Counted from the first letter of the stretch, positions 35,851 through 46,352 are shown. The stretch is 64,000 bases of DNA from Colwellia sp. MB3u-41 (GCF_014076845.1 NZ_JACGUT010000082.1:372001-436000), one strand, 5' to 3'. The notes: generated from the sequence alone by a model not told the origin. Made by a program: numbers and translations.

Positions 35851-37182
35851 TTATTTGCTAATAATTCTCAATTGCGAAAATTGTCGATGACCAGCAGCTG
35901 TGCCATGAAAGCCAAAGCCACTTTGCTTGGCGCCAACCCATGGTCCTGGACCACCTGCACCTTGATTAATTGCCACCATGCCTGCTTCCATTTGCTCAGC
36001 AACGTTATTTGCGTCTGAGCCACCAAAGACCACCGCACCTAAACCATATGGGCTGGCATTGGCACGATCAATCGCCTCAGATAAAACGTTAAAACGACTT
36101 ATAGCTACAATTGGACCAAAGGTTTCATCTTGCTCTAAAAGCATATCTGGCGTTATACCGGTCACGACAGTTGGCTGTATAAAGGGCAGTTCATAATGAT
36201 GGCTTCCCAACAAAAACGCCGCGCCTTTGGCATGGGCATCTTTTAATTGAGACAGCACTTTCGCATGCTGTTTAGGGTTAACAATTGGACCAATATTGAC
36301 ATTTTCTTCATCCCAAGCTCCGGCTTGATAGCGAGATGCAAAGGCAACGACTTTATGCTCAAACTCATCAGCTATACGTTCGTCAACATAAATACGCTCT
36401 GTAGAAGTACACATTTGTCCAGTATTTTCAAAAGAGCTCGCTACGGCAAATTGTACTGCCTTGTCAATATCAGCACTTGCCATCACAATGAGTGGGTCGT
36501 TGCCACCCAATTCCATCACTAAACGTTTAAGCCCTGAAGCAGCGCTTGCCATAATATGCTTACCTGCACCAAGGGAACCTGTGAAAGCAACCATATTGAT
36601 ATCGGCATTAACTAAAGCTTTGCCCGTTTCTGCATCGCCATGCACCACTTGTAATACGTTTTCAGGTAGTAGCTGGTTCAATGTTTTAATAAAAAGTTCA
36701 GCAACTAACGGTGTTTCTTCCGACGGTTTTAGCACAACACTATTACCCGCGATTAGTGCGGGCAACAACAAGTTGTTTGCCATAGCCAATGGATAGTTCC
36801 AAGGTGAAATAACAGCAACAACACCTAAAGGTCGGTATTGCATTTTAGTCTCGTGTCCGATTGACTCACTCGTTAGCGCTTGAGCGATTTCTTGTGTAAA
36901 ATATTTCACATTCTGAATAGTGCCCGCTACTTCATACTTTGCTCTGCGGTGGTCTTTACCCATTTCTTTGCTGATCAATAATGCAAGCTGATCTTCAACT
37001 GAAATAAGACGTTCATAAGCCTGAACGACTTTTTGTTGACGTACTTCAAGAGGAAGTGCCGACCAATATTTTTGCGCTTTTTTTGCGCGCAAAACAACCG
37101 CTTGCATCTGCAAAGGTTCAGTAAGAGGAACATCACCCAATGGCGATCTGTTAATGGCATCATAAGAGGTGAGTGTTGGCAT
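35851..37182 (-). CDS. NAD(P)-dependent aldehyde dehydrogenase, succinate-semialdehyde type
   Basis: 443 residues. Typical ALDH motifs: SPWNYP (126-131), K152 in LKPSEE, FTGSLGAGK (200-208), catalytic E224 (MELGGNDP) and Cys258 (NTGQMCTSTERIYV). The proximity to Sad-like enzymes is clear but the substrate is inferred. It is divergent from an HxlR regulator 133 bases away and probably under its control. A downstream oxygenase may act in the same pathway. Confidence 0.9.
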   Translation of the reverse strand: MPTLTSYDAINRSPLGDVPLTEPLQMQAVVLRAKKAQKYWSALPLEVRQQKVVQAYERLISVEDQLALLISKEMGKDHRRAKYEVAGTIQNVKYFTQEIAQALTSESIGHETKMQYRPLGVVAVISPWNYPLAMANNLLLPALIAGNSVVLKPSEETPLVAELFIKTLNQLLPENVLQVVHGDAETGKALVNADINMVAFTGSLGAGKHIMASAASGLKRLVMELGGNDPLIVMASADIDKAVQFAVASSFENTGQMCTSTERIYVDERIADEFEHKVVAFASRYQAGAWDEENVNIGPIVNPKQHAKVLSQLKDAHAKGAAFLLGSHHYELPFIQPTVVTGITPDMLLEQDETFGPIVAISRFNVLSEAIDRANASPYGLGAVVFGGSDANNVAEQMEAGMVAINQGAGGPGPWVGAKQSGFGFHGTAAGHRQFSQLRIISK

Positions 37183-37274
37183 AAAATTTTTCCTAAAATG
37201 GCATTAATATTAATGCCTCTTGATAAGTAGCTCTATGGAGCAGTATTATGCTAGTGTGGTTAATAAAATCAACT

Positions 37275-37289
37275 AGTATACTTTTAGTA
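37275..37289. promoter_or_regulatory. Candidate HxlR-family operator
   Basis: Overlapping palindromes, AGTATACT (37275-37282) and TACT-TTT-AGTA (37279-37289), lie between the divergent aldehyde dehydrogenase and HxlR genes. YodB-type HxlR regulators bind TACT-spacer-AGTA sites. Assignment rests on spacing and resemblance only. Confidence 0.4.
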
Positions 37290-37315
37290 ACCACTAAGAT
37301 TATAAGTGAAATATA

Positions 37316-37672
37316 ATGAAAAATACTATAAAAACAAAGGACAACGTAAATAAAATAAATCCTAAAAGCTGTGAGCAACCTTGTCTTATTGAGCGGGGTA
37401 TGAGAGTACTAGGGGGTAAATGGAAAGCGTCTATTCTTTGGCATCTAAAAGATGGCCCGGTACGTTTTAACGAATTATCGCGGATGTTAGGTGGGGCAAG
37501 CAAGAAAATGGTTGATCAACGTCTAAAAGAGTTAGAAGTCCAAGGCTTAGTTACGCGAGAAGTCATTAGCGATCGTCCTATTGCTGTTGCTTATGAAATA
37601 ACTGATTTTGGCCGCACAGCATTGGATATTCTAGAAAGACTCAAAGATTGGACCGAAGAAAATAATATTTAG
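37316..37672 (+). CDS. HxlR family transcriptional regulator
   Basis: 118 residues of winged-helix type: RGMRVLGGKWKASILWHLKDGPVRF, ELSRMLGGASKKMVDQRLKEL and VAYEITDFGRTAL are the standard HxlR signature. Two N-terminal cysteines (C19, C23, in SCEQPC) could sense electrophiles or oxidants, as in YodB. It is divergent from the aldehyde dehydrogenase gene, its most likely target. Confidence 0.93.
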   Translation: MKNTIKTKDNVNKINPKSCEQPCLIERGMRVLGGKWKASILWHLKDGPVRFNELSRMLGGASKKMVDQRLKELEVQGLVTREVISDRPIAVAYEITDFGRTALDILERLKDWTEENNI

Positions 37673-37783
37673 CGATGCAGAGCGCTCAGTCATTAAGCCC
37701 TATCTTGTGCTGGCTAATAATAAATAAAGTCCCTCAAGTAAATTCATTGAGAACCTATAAATTTACTGGACAATCACTTCCCA

Positions 37784-38662
37784 TTAAACGATTTTTTTCT
37801 TTTTTAATGCCAATTGAACAAAGTAATATCTCCCCAGAATAACCATCAAAATACCACCAAGAACCAACGCAGATGACTCAATTAACCGATGTGTAATAAG
37901 TTCGTTGGTAAAAATAACACCTCCTACGCCAGCAATCACTGGTACGAACAACTGAACAACAGCCGCTTGCGTGACAGAGAGTCCTCTAAGTGCGATATAC
38001 CAGACAAAATAACCTATTCCAGAGGCTATAGCCCCAGACAAAATGGCAAATAAAATCCCTATTGAAGTTATATGAACATTATCAAGGCCAAAAATCACCA
38101 GTATTAAAATAAAAGGAGAGGTACGCAAAAAATTATAGGCCGTGTCGCTCAGAGGGTTTGTCGAGGTTCTGCCTAGCAGAGTATAAAGCCCCCAGGCAAT
38201 ACCTGAAATGGCCATGAGAATAAACCCAACAAATGATGGCGTCACTAAGCTTGGAATAATTAAATAAACAAAGCCTGTGAAGGCAATAACTAGGCCTGTC
38301 CATTCAGTAAAGTGAAGTTTATTTCCTGAAATAACATTCACCATAATCATCGTTATTTGAACGGCGCCAAAGAGAATAAGTGCTCCTGTTCCTGTATCTA
38401 ATGACACATAGCCAAATGAAAAAGCAATAGCATAAATAAAGAGCATACTTGCCGCTAACCAACTTCCCTTCGTTGTCGGTTTTTTCTCATTTGATTTACT
38501 TGTTAGTTGCATTACGAGGATCAAAATAACAATGCCAGAAAGCAATCTTATAACGGTAAAACTCGTTGCATCAATCGCATTCTCGCCCAATGCTAATCTA
38601 CATAGCACTGAGTTGGCTGCGAATGCCAAAAGCGCAAAGAGCGTACTCGCCAGAGTTTTCAT
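37784..38662 (-). CDS. DMT-superfamily transporter (EamA)
   Basis: About 292 residues from the ATG at 38662; a TTG start at 38719 would add a 19-residue hydrophilic tail. Ten membrane segments can be picked out in two repeats, starting TLASTLFALLAFAANSVLC. The second repeat has GFILMAISGIAWGLYTLLG, and GYFVWYIALRGLSVTQAA and FVPVIAGVGGVIF are typical EamA motifs. It should export or import a small metabolite. No neighbour indicates the substrate. Confidence 0.88.
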   Translation of the reverse strand: MKTLASTLFALLAFAANSVLCRLALGENAIDATSFTVIRLLSGIVILILVMQLTSKSNEKKPTTKGSWLAASMLFIYAIAFSFGYVSLDTGTGALILFGAVQITMIMVNVISGNKLHFTEWTGLVIAFTGFVYLIIPSLVTPSFVGFILMAISGIAWGLYTLLGRTSTNPLSDTAYNFLRTSPFILILVIFGLDNVHITSIGILFAILSGAIASGIGYFVWYIALRGLSVTQAAVVQLFVPVIAGVGGVIFTNELITHRLIESSALVLGGILMVILGRYYFVQLALKKKKIV

Positions 38663-39003
38663 ATAATGTTTTTCAAAAGAGAAGGTCCTACTGTTTAGAA
38701 CAACAACGTATGTAGCCAAAATTAAACGGGTGTATATATGTTTAATTGTTTATCAATGTTCAATAAAAGAGCAATAACAGGTGTTGTAAACACCATACTA
38801 TTTTGACTTTTTCAAAAAAAACTGTTTTTTATCGACTTTATAATGAATGAAATCTATAACGACCCCACGTTAACACTTTTATCGGCGTTACAAACATTAA
38901 TTTTATCAATTTTATAACGCTTGGTGCTAACATTTATGACTACGGCTATTGAGGGGTGTGCCTATATTGCCTACAATAGCGCCCTATCTATTTACTACAG
39001 GTC
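38663..39003. promoter_or_regulatory. Divergent region with a GGTGTTGTAAACACC palindrome
   Basis: This gap carries promoters for the leftward transporter gene and the rightward DUF3297 gene. A 15-base palindrome, GGTGTT-GTA-AACACC (38779-38793), is the only strong symmetry and could be an operator. The bound regulator is unknown. Confidence 0.45.
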
Positions 39004-39258
39004 ATGAACATGAACGACACTAAATCGCTACCTGATTTACCAGATCACCTTTCGGGTAATCCCCGCAGCCCGCATCATGTGGAAGAAATTTTTGAACACG
39101 ATATTGGTATTCGTCTTAACGGTAAAGAGCGTTTTGATGTTGAAGAATATTGCATCAGTGAAGGTTGGGTAAAAGTTCCGATGAACAAAGCGTTAGACCG
39201 TCGTGGCCAACCACTTTTGGTAAAGATAAAAGGAACTGTTGAAGCATTTTATCGTTAA
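39004..39258 (+). CDS. DUF3297 family protein
   Basis: 84 residues: LPDLPDHLSGNPRSPHHVEEIF, then GIRLNGKERFDVEEYCISEGWVKV and GQPLLVKIKGTVEAFYR. This is the conserved DUF3297 pattern found across marine gammaproteobacteria. Function unknown. It is a single gene followed by a hairpin (GGGTCAG...CTGACCC). Confidence 0.9.
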   Translation: MNMNDTKSLPDLPDHLSGNPRSPHHVEEIFEHDIGIRLNGKERFDVEEYCISEGWVKVPMNKALDRRGQPLLVKIKGTVEAFYR

Positions 39259-39311
39259 TACCTATCAATGAAAACTGCACACTTGGTTAGCCTGGTATAA
39301 ACAACTTAAAA

Positions 39312-39339
39312 GGGGTCAGTTAAGCTCTATGCTGACCCT
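39312..39339 (+). terminator. Hairpin after the DUF3297 gene
   Basis: Stem GGGTCAG with CTGACCC around a 12-base loop, then an AT-rich stretch (ATTTAACTTTAAAA). The T run is weak, so terminator function is likely but not certain. Confidence 0.5.
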
Positions 39340-39542
39340 ATTTAACTTTAAAAATCAGCCAAACTTTATTTACAGGTTGAACTTACATATCTGCGGTTAA
39401 GTAAAAGAGGAGTAAACCTTTACAGGTATCATTAGTACCTGCACTTTTTAAAAATGGCCAATAACCAATCACTCTCTTTGTAATCTTTTTTTATTCATCT
39501 TTCAAACCCATTCTTTTTAGCAAAAAAATAATAGGACACCAT

Positions 39543-40404
39543 TTGGTGAATGCCGATCGTATTAAGTTACCGCCAATAAAAGCGGTAAACCATAACCAAT
39601 TAATTGATAATGAAACCGCTAGTCAGCGTTCCTGTGTTCAGTCGCAATGCATCGTTTATAGTCATGTTAACACCTTACAATATGATGAAAACAAACAACT
39701 CAGTATTATTACCTCGAATTTACTGACACCAAATCGCAATGCAAATAAATTAATACCGTTGATTAAACAGCGTAAAATGCCCACTGTTACCTCTATGGTA
39801 TGCATATTTTTTCGCGATTGCCTTTAGTGGAGCAAGAGATTTGCTATTTAATTGAAAAAGAGGTGCCATCGATACATACAACAGTATAGTTACCCATAGG
39901 AGACAAAGTTCGTGTATATTTTCTACACCCTGCTCCACCAAGCCCAACCGATAACACTAAATCGGCACAGCGAGATGCTAAGTTGCTTGTTGTCGCGATG
40001 AGCGATGAGCATCGCTGACAGTAATCAACCCGTTATCGTGACTGGCGACCATAATCATGTTGCTTGATCAGCCACAACTGAATGTTTGGTAAAGTTAGTG
40101 GTTTACTTGACCCACGCGTTGGGCGATGAGTGTTCAACACTTTTCATGTCGATTACCCACTAGTTCGATGGCCTTTAGATCATTTATTTCACAGCAAAAA
40201 TTTTACGCTACAAAAAAGTAAGCGTTTACCGTCAATGGGTTCAGATCATTTTCCTTTGCTCACTCGATTATCATTTACTGCGTTAAAGTGTAATAACCAA
40301 ACAGGTATAAAAGCGAATAAGTCCAAGCATGAATGGGCGAAAGATAGATCAAAAGAAAACAATGTTAGGAAGAGTGATATGTCAAAGCCCAGCCAAGCTG
40401 ACTA
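39543..40404 (+). pseudogene. Broken endonuclease/exonuclease/phosphatase (EEP) family gene
   Basis: Four consecutive pieces fit one EEP protein but need several frame corrections: SIITSNLLTPNRNANKLIPL near 39720; EKEVPSIHTTV and PIGDKVRVYFLHPAPPSP near 39870-39950; NQPVIVTGDHNHVA-stop-SATTE near 40030; and FNTFHVDYPLVRWPLDHLFH to MGSDHFPLLTRL near 40130-40280. The start is unclear and the N-terminal membrane helices expected for this subgroup are lost. The catalytic Asp-His (DHFP) survives. It is a recent loss, because the residues are still easy to read. Confidence 0.85.
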
Positions 40405-40448
40405 AAAATCATCACTCTTTTTACTTTCCCCGCACTTTGAATATCATC

Positions 40449-41003
40449 TTACAGCGCTAATTTCTTACGAATTTGATCAGTACATTCAGCTAAGACAATA
40501 GCGCCAGCAGTTGAAACATTCAAAGAGTTACCCATGCCAAACATAGAAATGTGTATTTGATGATGACTGAGCGTTAATGCTGCTTCGCTAACGCCCTTGC
40601 GTTCATTACCTAGTACTAATGCACAAGAAGATGGATATGTCATATCTTTATAGTCAACCGACTGCTGGCAGAGTTCAACACCAAAAACAGTATAACCATC
40701 GTCTATTAATATTTGTAAGCTTTCCGTTGTGCTATTGCTGTATTCAATTTCTACCCATTTAGCTTCATTTCTAGAGGCTTTTTTCAATTTTTTATCTGAG
40801 ATAGTTAGCTCGCCACAGATAATGATTTTTTCAATAGCAAAAGCATCGGCTAAACGAATGAATGCACCGATATTGTAACTATTGGTGACATTGTCTAAAA
40901 CCAATACTAAGGGAATTTTTGCCTGCTTTATGTATTCATCGCGGGGCGGTTTATCTTGTCTGATGTCTTCTTTACTTAACTGAATTTTTGAATGCATGTA
41001 CAT
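40449..41003 (-). CDS. TrmH/SpoU-family RNA methyltransferase
   Basis: 184 residues. The SpoU fold motifs are present: NSYNIGAFIRLADAF (motif 1), CALVLGNERKGVSE (motif 2) and GMGNSLNVSTAGAIVLAE (motif 3). It transfers a methyl group from SAM to a ribose 2'-OH in tRNA or rRNA. It is shorter than TrmH, lacks an extra substrate domain, and its exact target is unknown. It could start at the ATG two codons later. Confidence 0.9.
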   Translation of the reverse strand: MYMHSKIQLSKEDIRQDKPPRDEYIKQAKIPLVLVLDNVTNSYNIGAFIRLADAFAIEKIIICGELTISDKKLKKASRNEAKWVEIEYSNSTTESLQILIDDGYTVFGVELCQQSVDYKDMTYPSSCALVLGNERKGVSEAALTLSHHQIHISMFGMGNSLNVSTAGAIVLAECTDQIRKKLAL

Positions 41004-41127
41004 GGCTCTTATTAAATGCTCTAGACTGACGCAGTCGCGTTGATCAATCCATTAAAGTTATATTTTTTGGTACGGTAAATTATTGCTAAGTAAAACTCGC
41101 TAGTTCAGCGAGTTATTAGTGATGATT

Positions 41128-41730
41128 TCACGGTCGATTAAGCGCTAAATATTTTGTTGTGAGGGAATAACCATCCCCCCCCATTTTACCTACTGAGTCG
41201 ATAAGCTCTTGGTTTATACCTTCATCACTGTATATATCATCTCTCACAAAAACAGACTTCACATCTAACAGTACAAGAGTGCCTCCAGCGGGTAAATCAC
41301 CTAAACTGATAATTTCCCTCAAAGTACATTCGTAACGAATAGGTGACGCTTTAACTGAAGGTGGAGCGACTGTGCGACTAGTACTTTGCTCAATATCGGC
41401 CAGATCAAACTCACTTTCATTAATGCTAATACTCGCACTGGTTTGGTTCATTTGTTCCAGTAAGTGACTATTCACTATATTGATCACACATTCACCCGTT
41501 TCTCTTAAATTTTGTAAGGTATCTTTATCAACGCCAGTTCTTTGATTTACCTGTGTATAGAGAAGCACAGGAGGATTACAACTTGCCACGGTAAAAAATG
41601 AATAAGGAGCAAGGTTATCAACCCCCTCTTTTGAGCGTGTACTGATCCAAGCAATTGGTCTGGGGGTAACTCCACCATTTAGCAGGCGGTATTTTTCCTG
41701 AACACCAAGTTCGGTAATATCAAAGTTCAT
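41128..41730 (-). CDS. Flavin reductase family protein (DIM6/NTAB)
   Basis: 200 residues with the FMN-binding fold: LLNGGVTPRPIAWISTRSKEG, NLAPYSFFTVASCNPP and a conserved TGVDKDTLQNLRETGECVIN. It likely uses NAD(P)H to reduce FMN, or supports an oxygenase. The gene overlaps the SMI1/KNR4 gene upstream by 11 bases, which suggests co-translation. Confidence 0.88.
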   Translation of the reverse strand: MNFDITELGVQEKYRLLNGGVTPRPIAWISTRSKEGVDNLAPYSFFTVASCNPPVLLYTQVNQRTGVDKDTLQNLRETGECVINIVNSHLLEQMNQTSASISINESEFDLADIEQSTSRTVAPPSVKASPIRYECTLREIISLGDLPAGGTLVLLDVKSVFVRDDIYSDEGINQELIDSVGKMGGDGYSLTTKYLALNRP

Positions 41731-42169
41731 TAAACGCCTCTAGCCATTCGGTAAAAGAATTAGCGACTTTTTTAACGGTTGAAGCGCCATGGTCATAGAA
41801 CCAAACGGCGCTGTCAACTTGCCTAGCTAAACAATCATTAAGCTTAAAGCAAAACATGCTGCCCTTGCAATCAGAGGCGAATAATATATGACCTTTCGGC
41901 ATACCACCCATTTCATATAGCTTTGAAAGTGAGAAGACATCTTCTAAGCTTAAAAAATCTTGTACCTCAGAAATATCAACACCTAAATCGCAGATTTTAG
42001 TGAGAACATTAGGCGTGTGAACCAAACCGTAACTTGATATTAGGTACTTATATGAATCAGGTAAATAAGCCGCCAACTTGACTTCAAGCTCGTTAATATC
42101 TTCAATGGCTATTGGTACCATAGCGTTTTTACTGCCCCAATTTTTTACAAAAAGATCAATGCTATTCAT
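41720..42169 (-). CDS. SMI1/KNR4 family protein
   Basis: 149 residues with the SMI1/KNR4 (SUKH) pattern: INELEVKLAAYLPDSYKYLISSYGLV, DVFSLSKLYE, ILFASDCKGSMFCFKLND and VWFYDHG. SUKH proteins often give immunity to nuclease toxins, but stand-alone copies also exist. No toxin gene is beside it. It overlaps the flavin reductase gene by 11 bases. Confidence 0.8.
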   Translation of the reverse strand: MNSIDLFVKNWGSKNAMVPIAIEDINELEVKLAAYLPDSYKYLISSYGLVHTPNVLTKICDLGVDISEVQDFLSLEDVFSLSKLYEMGGMPKGHILFASDCKGSMFCFKLNDCLARQVDSAVWFYDHGASTVKKVANSFTEWLEAFNEL

Positions 42170-42477
42170 CTGAATACTCTCATTATGTTGCGGTGTTATT
42201 TGTGTTGAACGCTTTATAATTTGACAATATATTGTGCTTTAACCAAACTTTCCCAAAAATAAACATAAAAAACTTCTACATGCTCAATATCTCGTATTCT
42301 AACAGTTTAAGAAAATACGATATAACTAATTAATGGGCTAAATAGCTTTGCTTGTTTGATAATTTCAGCTAAGAATAACACTGATAATCAGCAGCCAAGC
42401 TGTTCATTTTATGAAGTGATAAAAAAAGCACCTAAAAAGGTGCTTTAATAAAACGTATATTTTATCTTAACTACAGA
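42170..42477. other. Intergenic region between the SMI1/KNR4 gene and murA
   Basis: About 310 bases of AT-rich DNA. It holds the murA terminator (42421-42446) and the promoter of the leftward SMI1/KNR4 gene. Nothing else was seen. Confidence 0.6.
42421..42446 (-). terminator. Terminator of the murA operon
   Basis: Stem AAAGCACCT with AGGTGCTTT, 4-base loop, and a T run on the minus strand, 30 bases after the murA stop. Confidence 0.9.
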
Positions 42478-43758
<1,281 letters not shown>

Positions 43759-43768
43759 TTATGAAAAT

Positions 43769-44026
43769 TTAAAGCGGGAGATTAAACATTTTTTCACGTT
43801 GCCAAACTGACGTTGTGAACGTTTTAATCGATACCGCATGAATTGCACCCGCTTTAATTGTTTCGGCTAAAGGCGCATATATTGCTTGTTGTTTCTTTAC
43901 TCGGCTTAATTCGCCAAGAAAGTCGGCAACTGCGATCACTCTACATTGTGATCCATCAAATGCAACATGTAACTCATCAAGTTCAAGGGCATCATTAAGT
44001 AATCTTTCTATATCTGAAACTTCCAC
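43769..44026 (-). CDS. ibaG: BolA family protein IbaG
   Basis: 85 residues of BolA fold: IERLLNDALELDELHVAFDGSQCRVIAVADF and ETIKAGAIHAVSIKTFT. IbaG/BolA proteins bind monothiol glutaredoxins and iron-sulfur clusters. It sits between mlaB and murA, as in E. coli (yrbA), so the name is well supported. Confidence 0.94.
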   Translation of the reverse strand: MEVSDIERLLNDALELDELHVAFDGSQCRVIAVADFLGELSRVKKQQAIYAPLAETIKAGAIHAVSIKTFTTSVWQREKMFNLPL

Positions 44027-44050
44027 ATTTATCTCCGGTTACTGACTAGA

Positions 44051-44353
44051 CTAACGATCAGTTTTTGGTAAAAACATATCAACACAACTTAACTGGGCTA
44101 ATTTTATTAAATCTTTTGGTAAGTTATCAAAAGTTAATTGGCAGTTAGTCTTATTACTTAATTCTAGCATGGCCAGTAGCCAGGCCAAACAAGCCGTGTC
44201 AACTTTTGAAACATTTGATAAATCAAAGATCAAGTTCCCTGATTTAATCAACTGCTTCGATTTTTTTTCAAATGAATTATCAATAGTTAATAAGGTTAAT
44301 TCACCACTAAAAATAACCCGTGAATCTTTTTCAATAAAACTAATTTGCTTCAC
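44051..44353 (-). CDS. mlaB: STAS protein MlaB of the phospholipid transport complex
   Basis: 100 residues with a STAS domain (FDLSNVSKVDTACLAWLLAML). MlaB binds MlaF and supports its ATPase. Thr is in the position of the usual serine (VDTAC). It is placed directly between mlaC and ibaG, as in E. coli. Confidence 0.9.
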   Translation of the reverse strand: MKQISFIEKDSRVIFSGELTLLTIDNSFEKKSKQLIKSGNLIFDLSNVSKVDTACLAWLLAMLELSNKTNCQLTFDNLPKDLIKLAQLSCVDMFLPKTDR

Positions 44354-44390
44354 TTCAATTCCTAATTTTCACAGAAATAGCATAATAACG

Positions 44391-45041
44391 CTACTTAAAA
44401 ACGATTTTTTGATCACTTTTTGTTTTTAACATTTCAGTAACGTACGGCAAACCTTTTTGACGGATCAAGCCACTCAGTTCTACTTCTTTACTGTCAAGTA
44501 AGCTAACGCCTTCTGCAACCATATCGTAAGCTTTCCATTCGTTCGTTGTGGTATTTCTTCTCACTCGAAACGAGATATCAATAGGAGGTCTACCTGGGTC
44601 TAAGACTGATGTTCTAACAGCAACTACTTTTGCTTCATCAAAATCTCTTTCAGGCTCAAATTCAACTGCTTGTTGCTTATACAAGGTAAAAACTTGTGCG
44701 TATGAGGTAACCAAATACTCTCTAAATACATCAACAAAATCAGCTCGACTTTGTGTAGTAGTTTGTTTAAAGTTTTTATAACCAATAACTTTCAATGCAG
44801 CATACCGGTAATTTATATAAGGCATCAGTTCTTCACGAACAATAACCTTTAGTATTTCTGGGTTCTTGCGAATCTCAGTTTGTTCATCAGAAAAACGTTT
44901 AAAAGTTACTTTTGCCACAGTTTCGATCATGGCGTATGGGTTTTTCTTGTCAACGTTATTTGCTGTCACGCTAAAACTACTAAATAAAGCGACCGCTATT
45001 ATTGCTGTCAATAATTTTTTCATGATATTAATACTCTCCAT
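44391..45041 (-). CDS. mlaC: Periplasmic phospholipid shuttle MlaC
   Basis: 216 residues. A signal peptide (MKKLLTAIIAVALFSSFSVTA, with MKK five codons after the first Met) leads the MlaC fold: FKRFSDEQTEIRKNPEILKVIV, YRYAALKVIGYKNF and VRRNTTTNEWKAYDMVAEGVSLL. It carries lipids between the outer-membrane MlaA and the MlaFEDB complex. The upstream in-frame Met (MESINI) adds a short leader and is less likely. Confidence 0.93.
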   Translation of the reverse strand: MESINIMKKLLTAIIAVALFSSFSVTANNVDKKNPYAMIETVAKVTFKRFSDEQTEIRKNPEILKVIVREELMPYINYRYAALKVIGYKNFKQTTTQSRADFVDVFREYLVTSYAQVFTLYKQQAVEFEPERDFDEAKVVAVRTSVLDPGRPPIDISFRVRRNTTTNEWKAYDMVAEGVSLLDSKEVELSGLIRQKGLPYVTEMLKTKSDQKIVFK

Positions 45042-45052
45042 ATGTAAACTTA

Positions 45053-45532
45053 TTAGTCACTTCCCTGACTAAATAAAAATTGTCCAATTAACTCTTCTAG
45101 CACGAGTGCCGGTTTAGTATCTTCAATAAAGTCACCTGCCACTAGGGTACCTACCGATTCATCAACGAAACCAGGGCGTAATCCAACATATTGCTCACCC
45201 AACAAACCCGCCGTTAAAATAGATACTGACGTTGCTTCTGAAAAATTAATATACTGTGTATAAATATCTAAAGTGACTACCGGCGTATAATCTTTTGCGT
45301 CAATGGTAATGTGACTAACACGACCAATAACAACACCACCCACTTTTATCGCTGAACGTACTTTTAAGCCACCGATATTATCAAACTTAGCATAAAGTTG
45401 ATATGTTTCACTGTTTCCAGAAATACCACTATCCGCAACCTTTAGCGCTAGTACCAGTAAAGCTGCGATACCTATAGCAGCAAATAAACCAACCATTAAT
45501 TCAATTTTCTTCGACACCATGTCTTTCACCAA
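45053..45532 (-). CDS. mlaD: MCE-domain phospholipid transport protein MlaD
   Basis: 159 residues. One N-terminal membrane anchor (ELMVGLFAAIGIAALLVLALKV) precedes the MCE domain (YQLYAKFDNIGGLKVRSAIKVGG). MlaD forms the hexameric ring that guides lipids. The order mlaF-E-D-C-B is the usual one. Confidence 0.95.
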   Translation of the reverse strand: MVKDMVSKKIELMVGLFAAIGIAALLVLALKVADSGISGNSETYQLYAKFDNIGGLKVRSAIKVGGVVIGRVSHITIDAKDYTPVVTLDIYTQYINFSEATSVSILTAGLLGEQYVGLRPGFVDESVGTLVAGDFIEDTKPALVLEELIGQFLFSQGSD

Positions 45533-45575
45533 ACCTAAAAATAAAAATTATTATAAAATTAACCAACAACAAAAA

Positions 45576-46352
45576 TTAATTTGTAAACATTAATGCTGTT
45601 AATACAAAATCTAAACCTAAAACTAATAACGATGATTGAACAACTGTTGACGTTGTCGCACGACTGATGCCTTCTGACGTTGGAATACAATCATAGCCTT
45701 TATAAACCGCTATCCAAGTTACAACAAAAGCGAAAACAACAGACTTTATCACCCCATTAAGAATATCTTTTTGAAAATCTACTTGGGACTGCATGACTGA
45801 CCAGAATGTTCCACTATCAACACCTAACCATTCGACACCGACGAGATGCCCCCCAAATATGCCTACCGCAGAGAAAATGGCAGCAAGCAAAGGCAAACTA
45901 ATAAATCCGGCCCAAAATCGTGGTGCAATTACGCGACGTAATGGATCAATCGCCATCATTTCTAAACTCGACAATTGCTCGGTCGCTTTCATTAAACCAA
46001 TTTCAGCCGTTAATGCAGAGCCTGCACGACCCGCAAACAGTAATGCAGCAACAACGGGGCCTAATTCACGGAGTAACGATAACGCGACCATGGGTCCTAG
46101 ACTACCCTCAGCGCCATAACCCACTAAAATAGTATAACCTTGTAACGAAATAACCATGCCAATAAATAAGCCTGACACGACGACTATTAAGAGTGAAAGT
46201 ACACCAACAGAATATAACTGCTGTACCAGTAGTGGGAAGCCTTTACGAATATTGGGGACATGTAACAGTGCAGAAAGTAACAAGATTATCGCTCGCCCTA
46301 GGCCTGCAATAGTAGCAATAATATTATGCCCTAAACTTTGTAAACTATTCAT
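45576..46352 (-). CDS. mlaE: Phospholipid ABC transporter permease MlaE
   Basis: 258 residues of MlaE type, with five or six membrane helices and the signature [24 protein letters not shown]. It forms the membrane channel with MlaF and MlaD. It overlaps mlaF by one base. Confidence 0.96.
   Translation of the reverse strand: MNSLQSLGHNIIATIAGLGRAIILLLSALLHVPNIRKGFPLLVQQLYSVGVLSLLIVVVSGLFIGMVISLQGYTILVGYGAEGSLGPMVALSLLRELGPVVAALLFAGRAGSALTAEIGLMKATEQLSSLEMMAIDPLRRVIAPRFWAGFISLPLLAAIFSAVGIFGGHLVGVEWLGVDSGTFWSVMQSQVDFQKDILNGVIKSVVFAFVVTWIAVYKGYDCIPTSEGISRATTSTVVQSSLLVLGLDFVLTALMFTN

Noticed and set aside
38663-38719. A TTG start for the DMT transporter
   Set aside because: It adds a hydrophilic tail not seen in EamA proteins. 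The ATG at 38662 begins directly before the first membrane helix.
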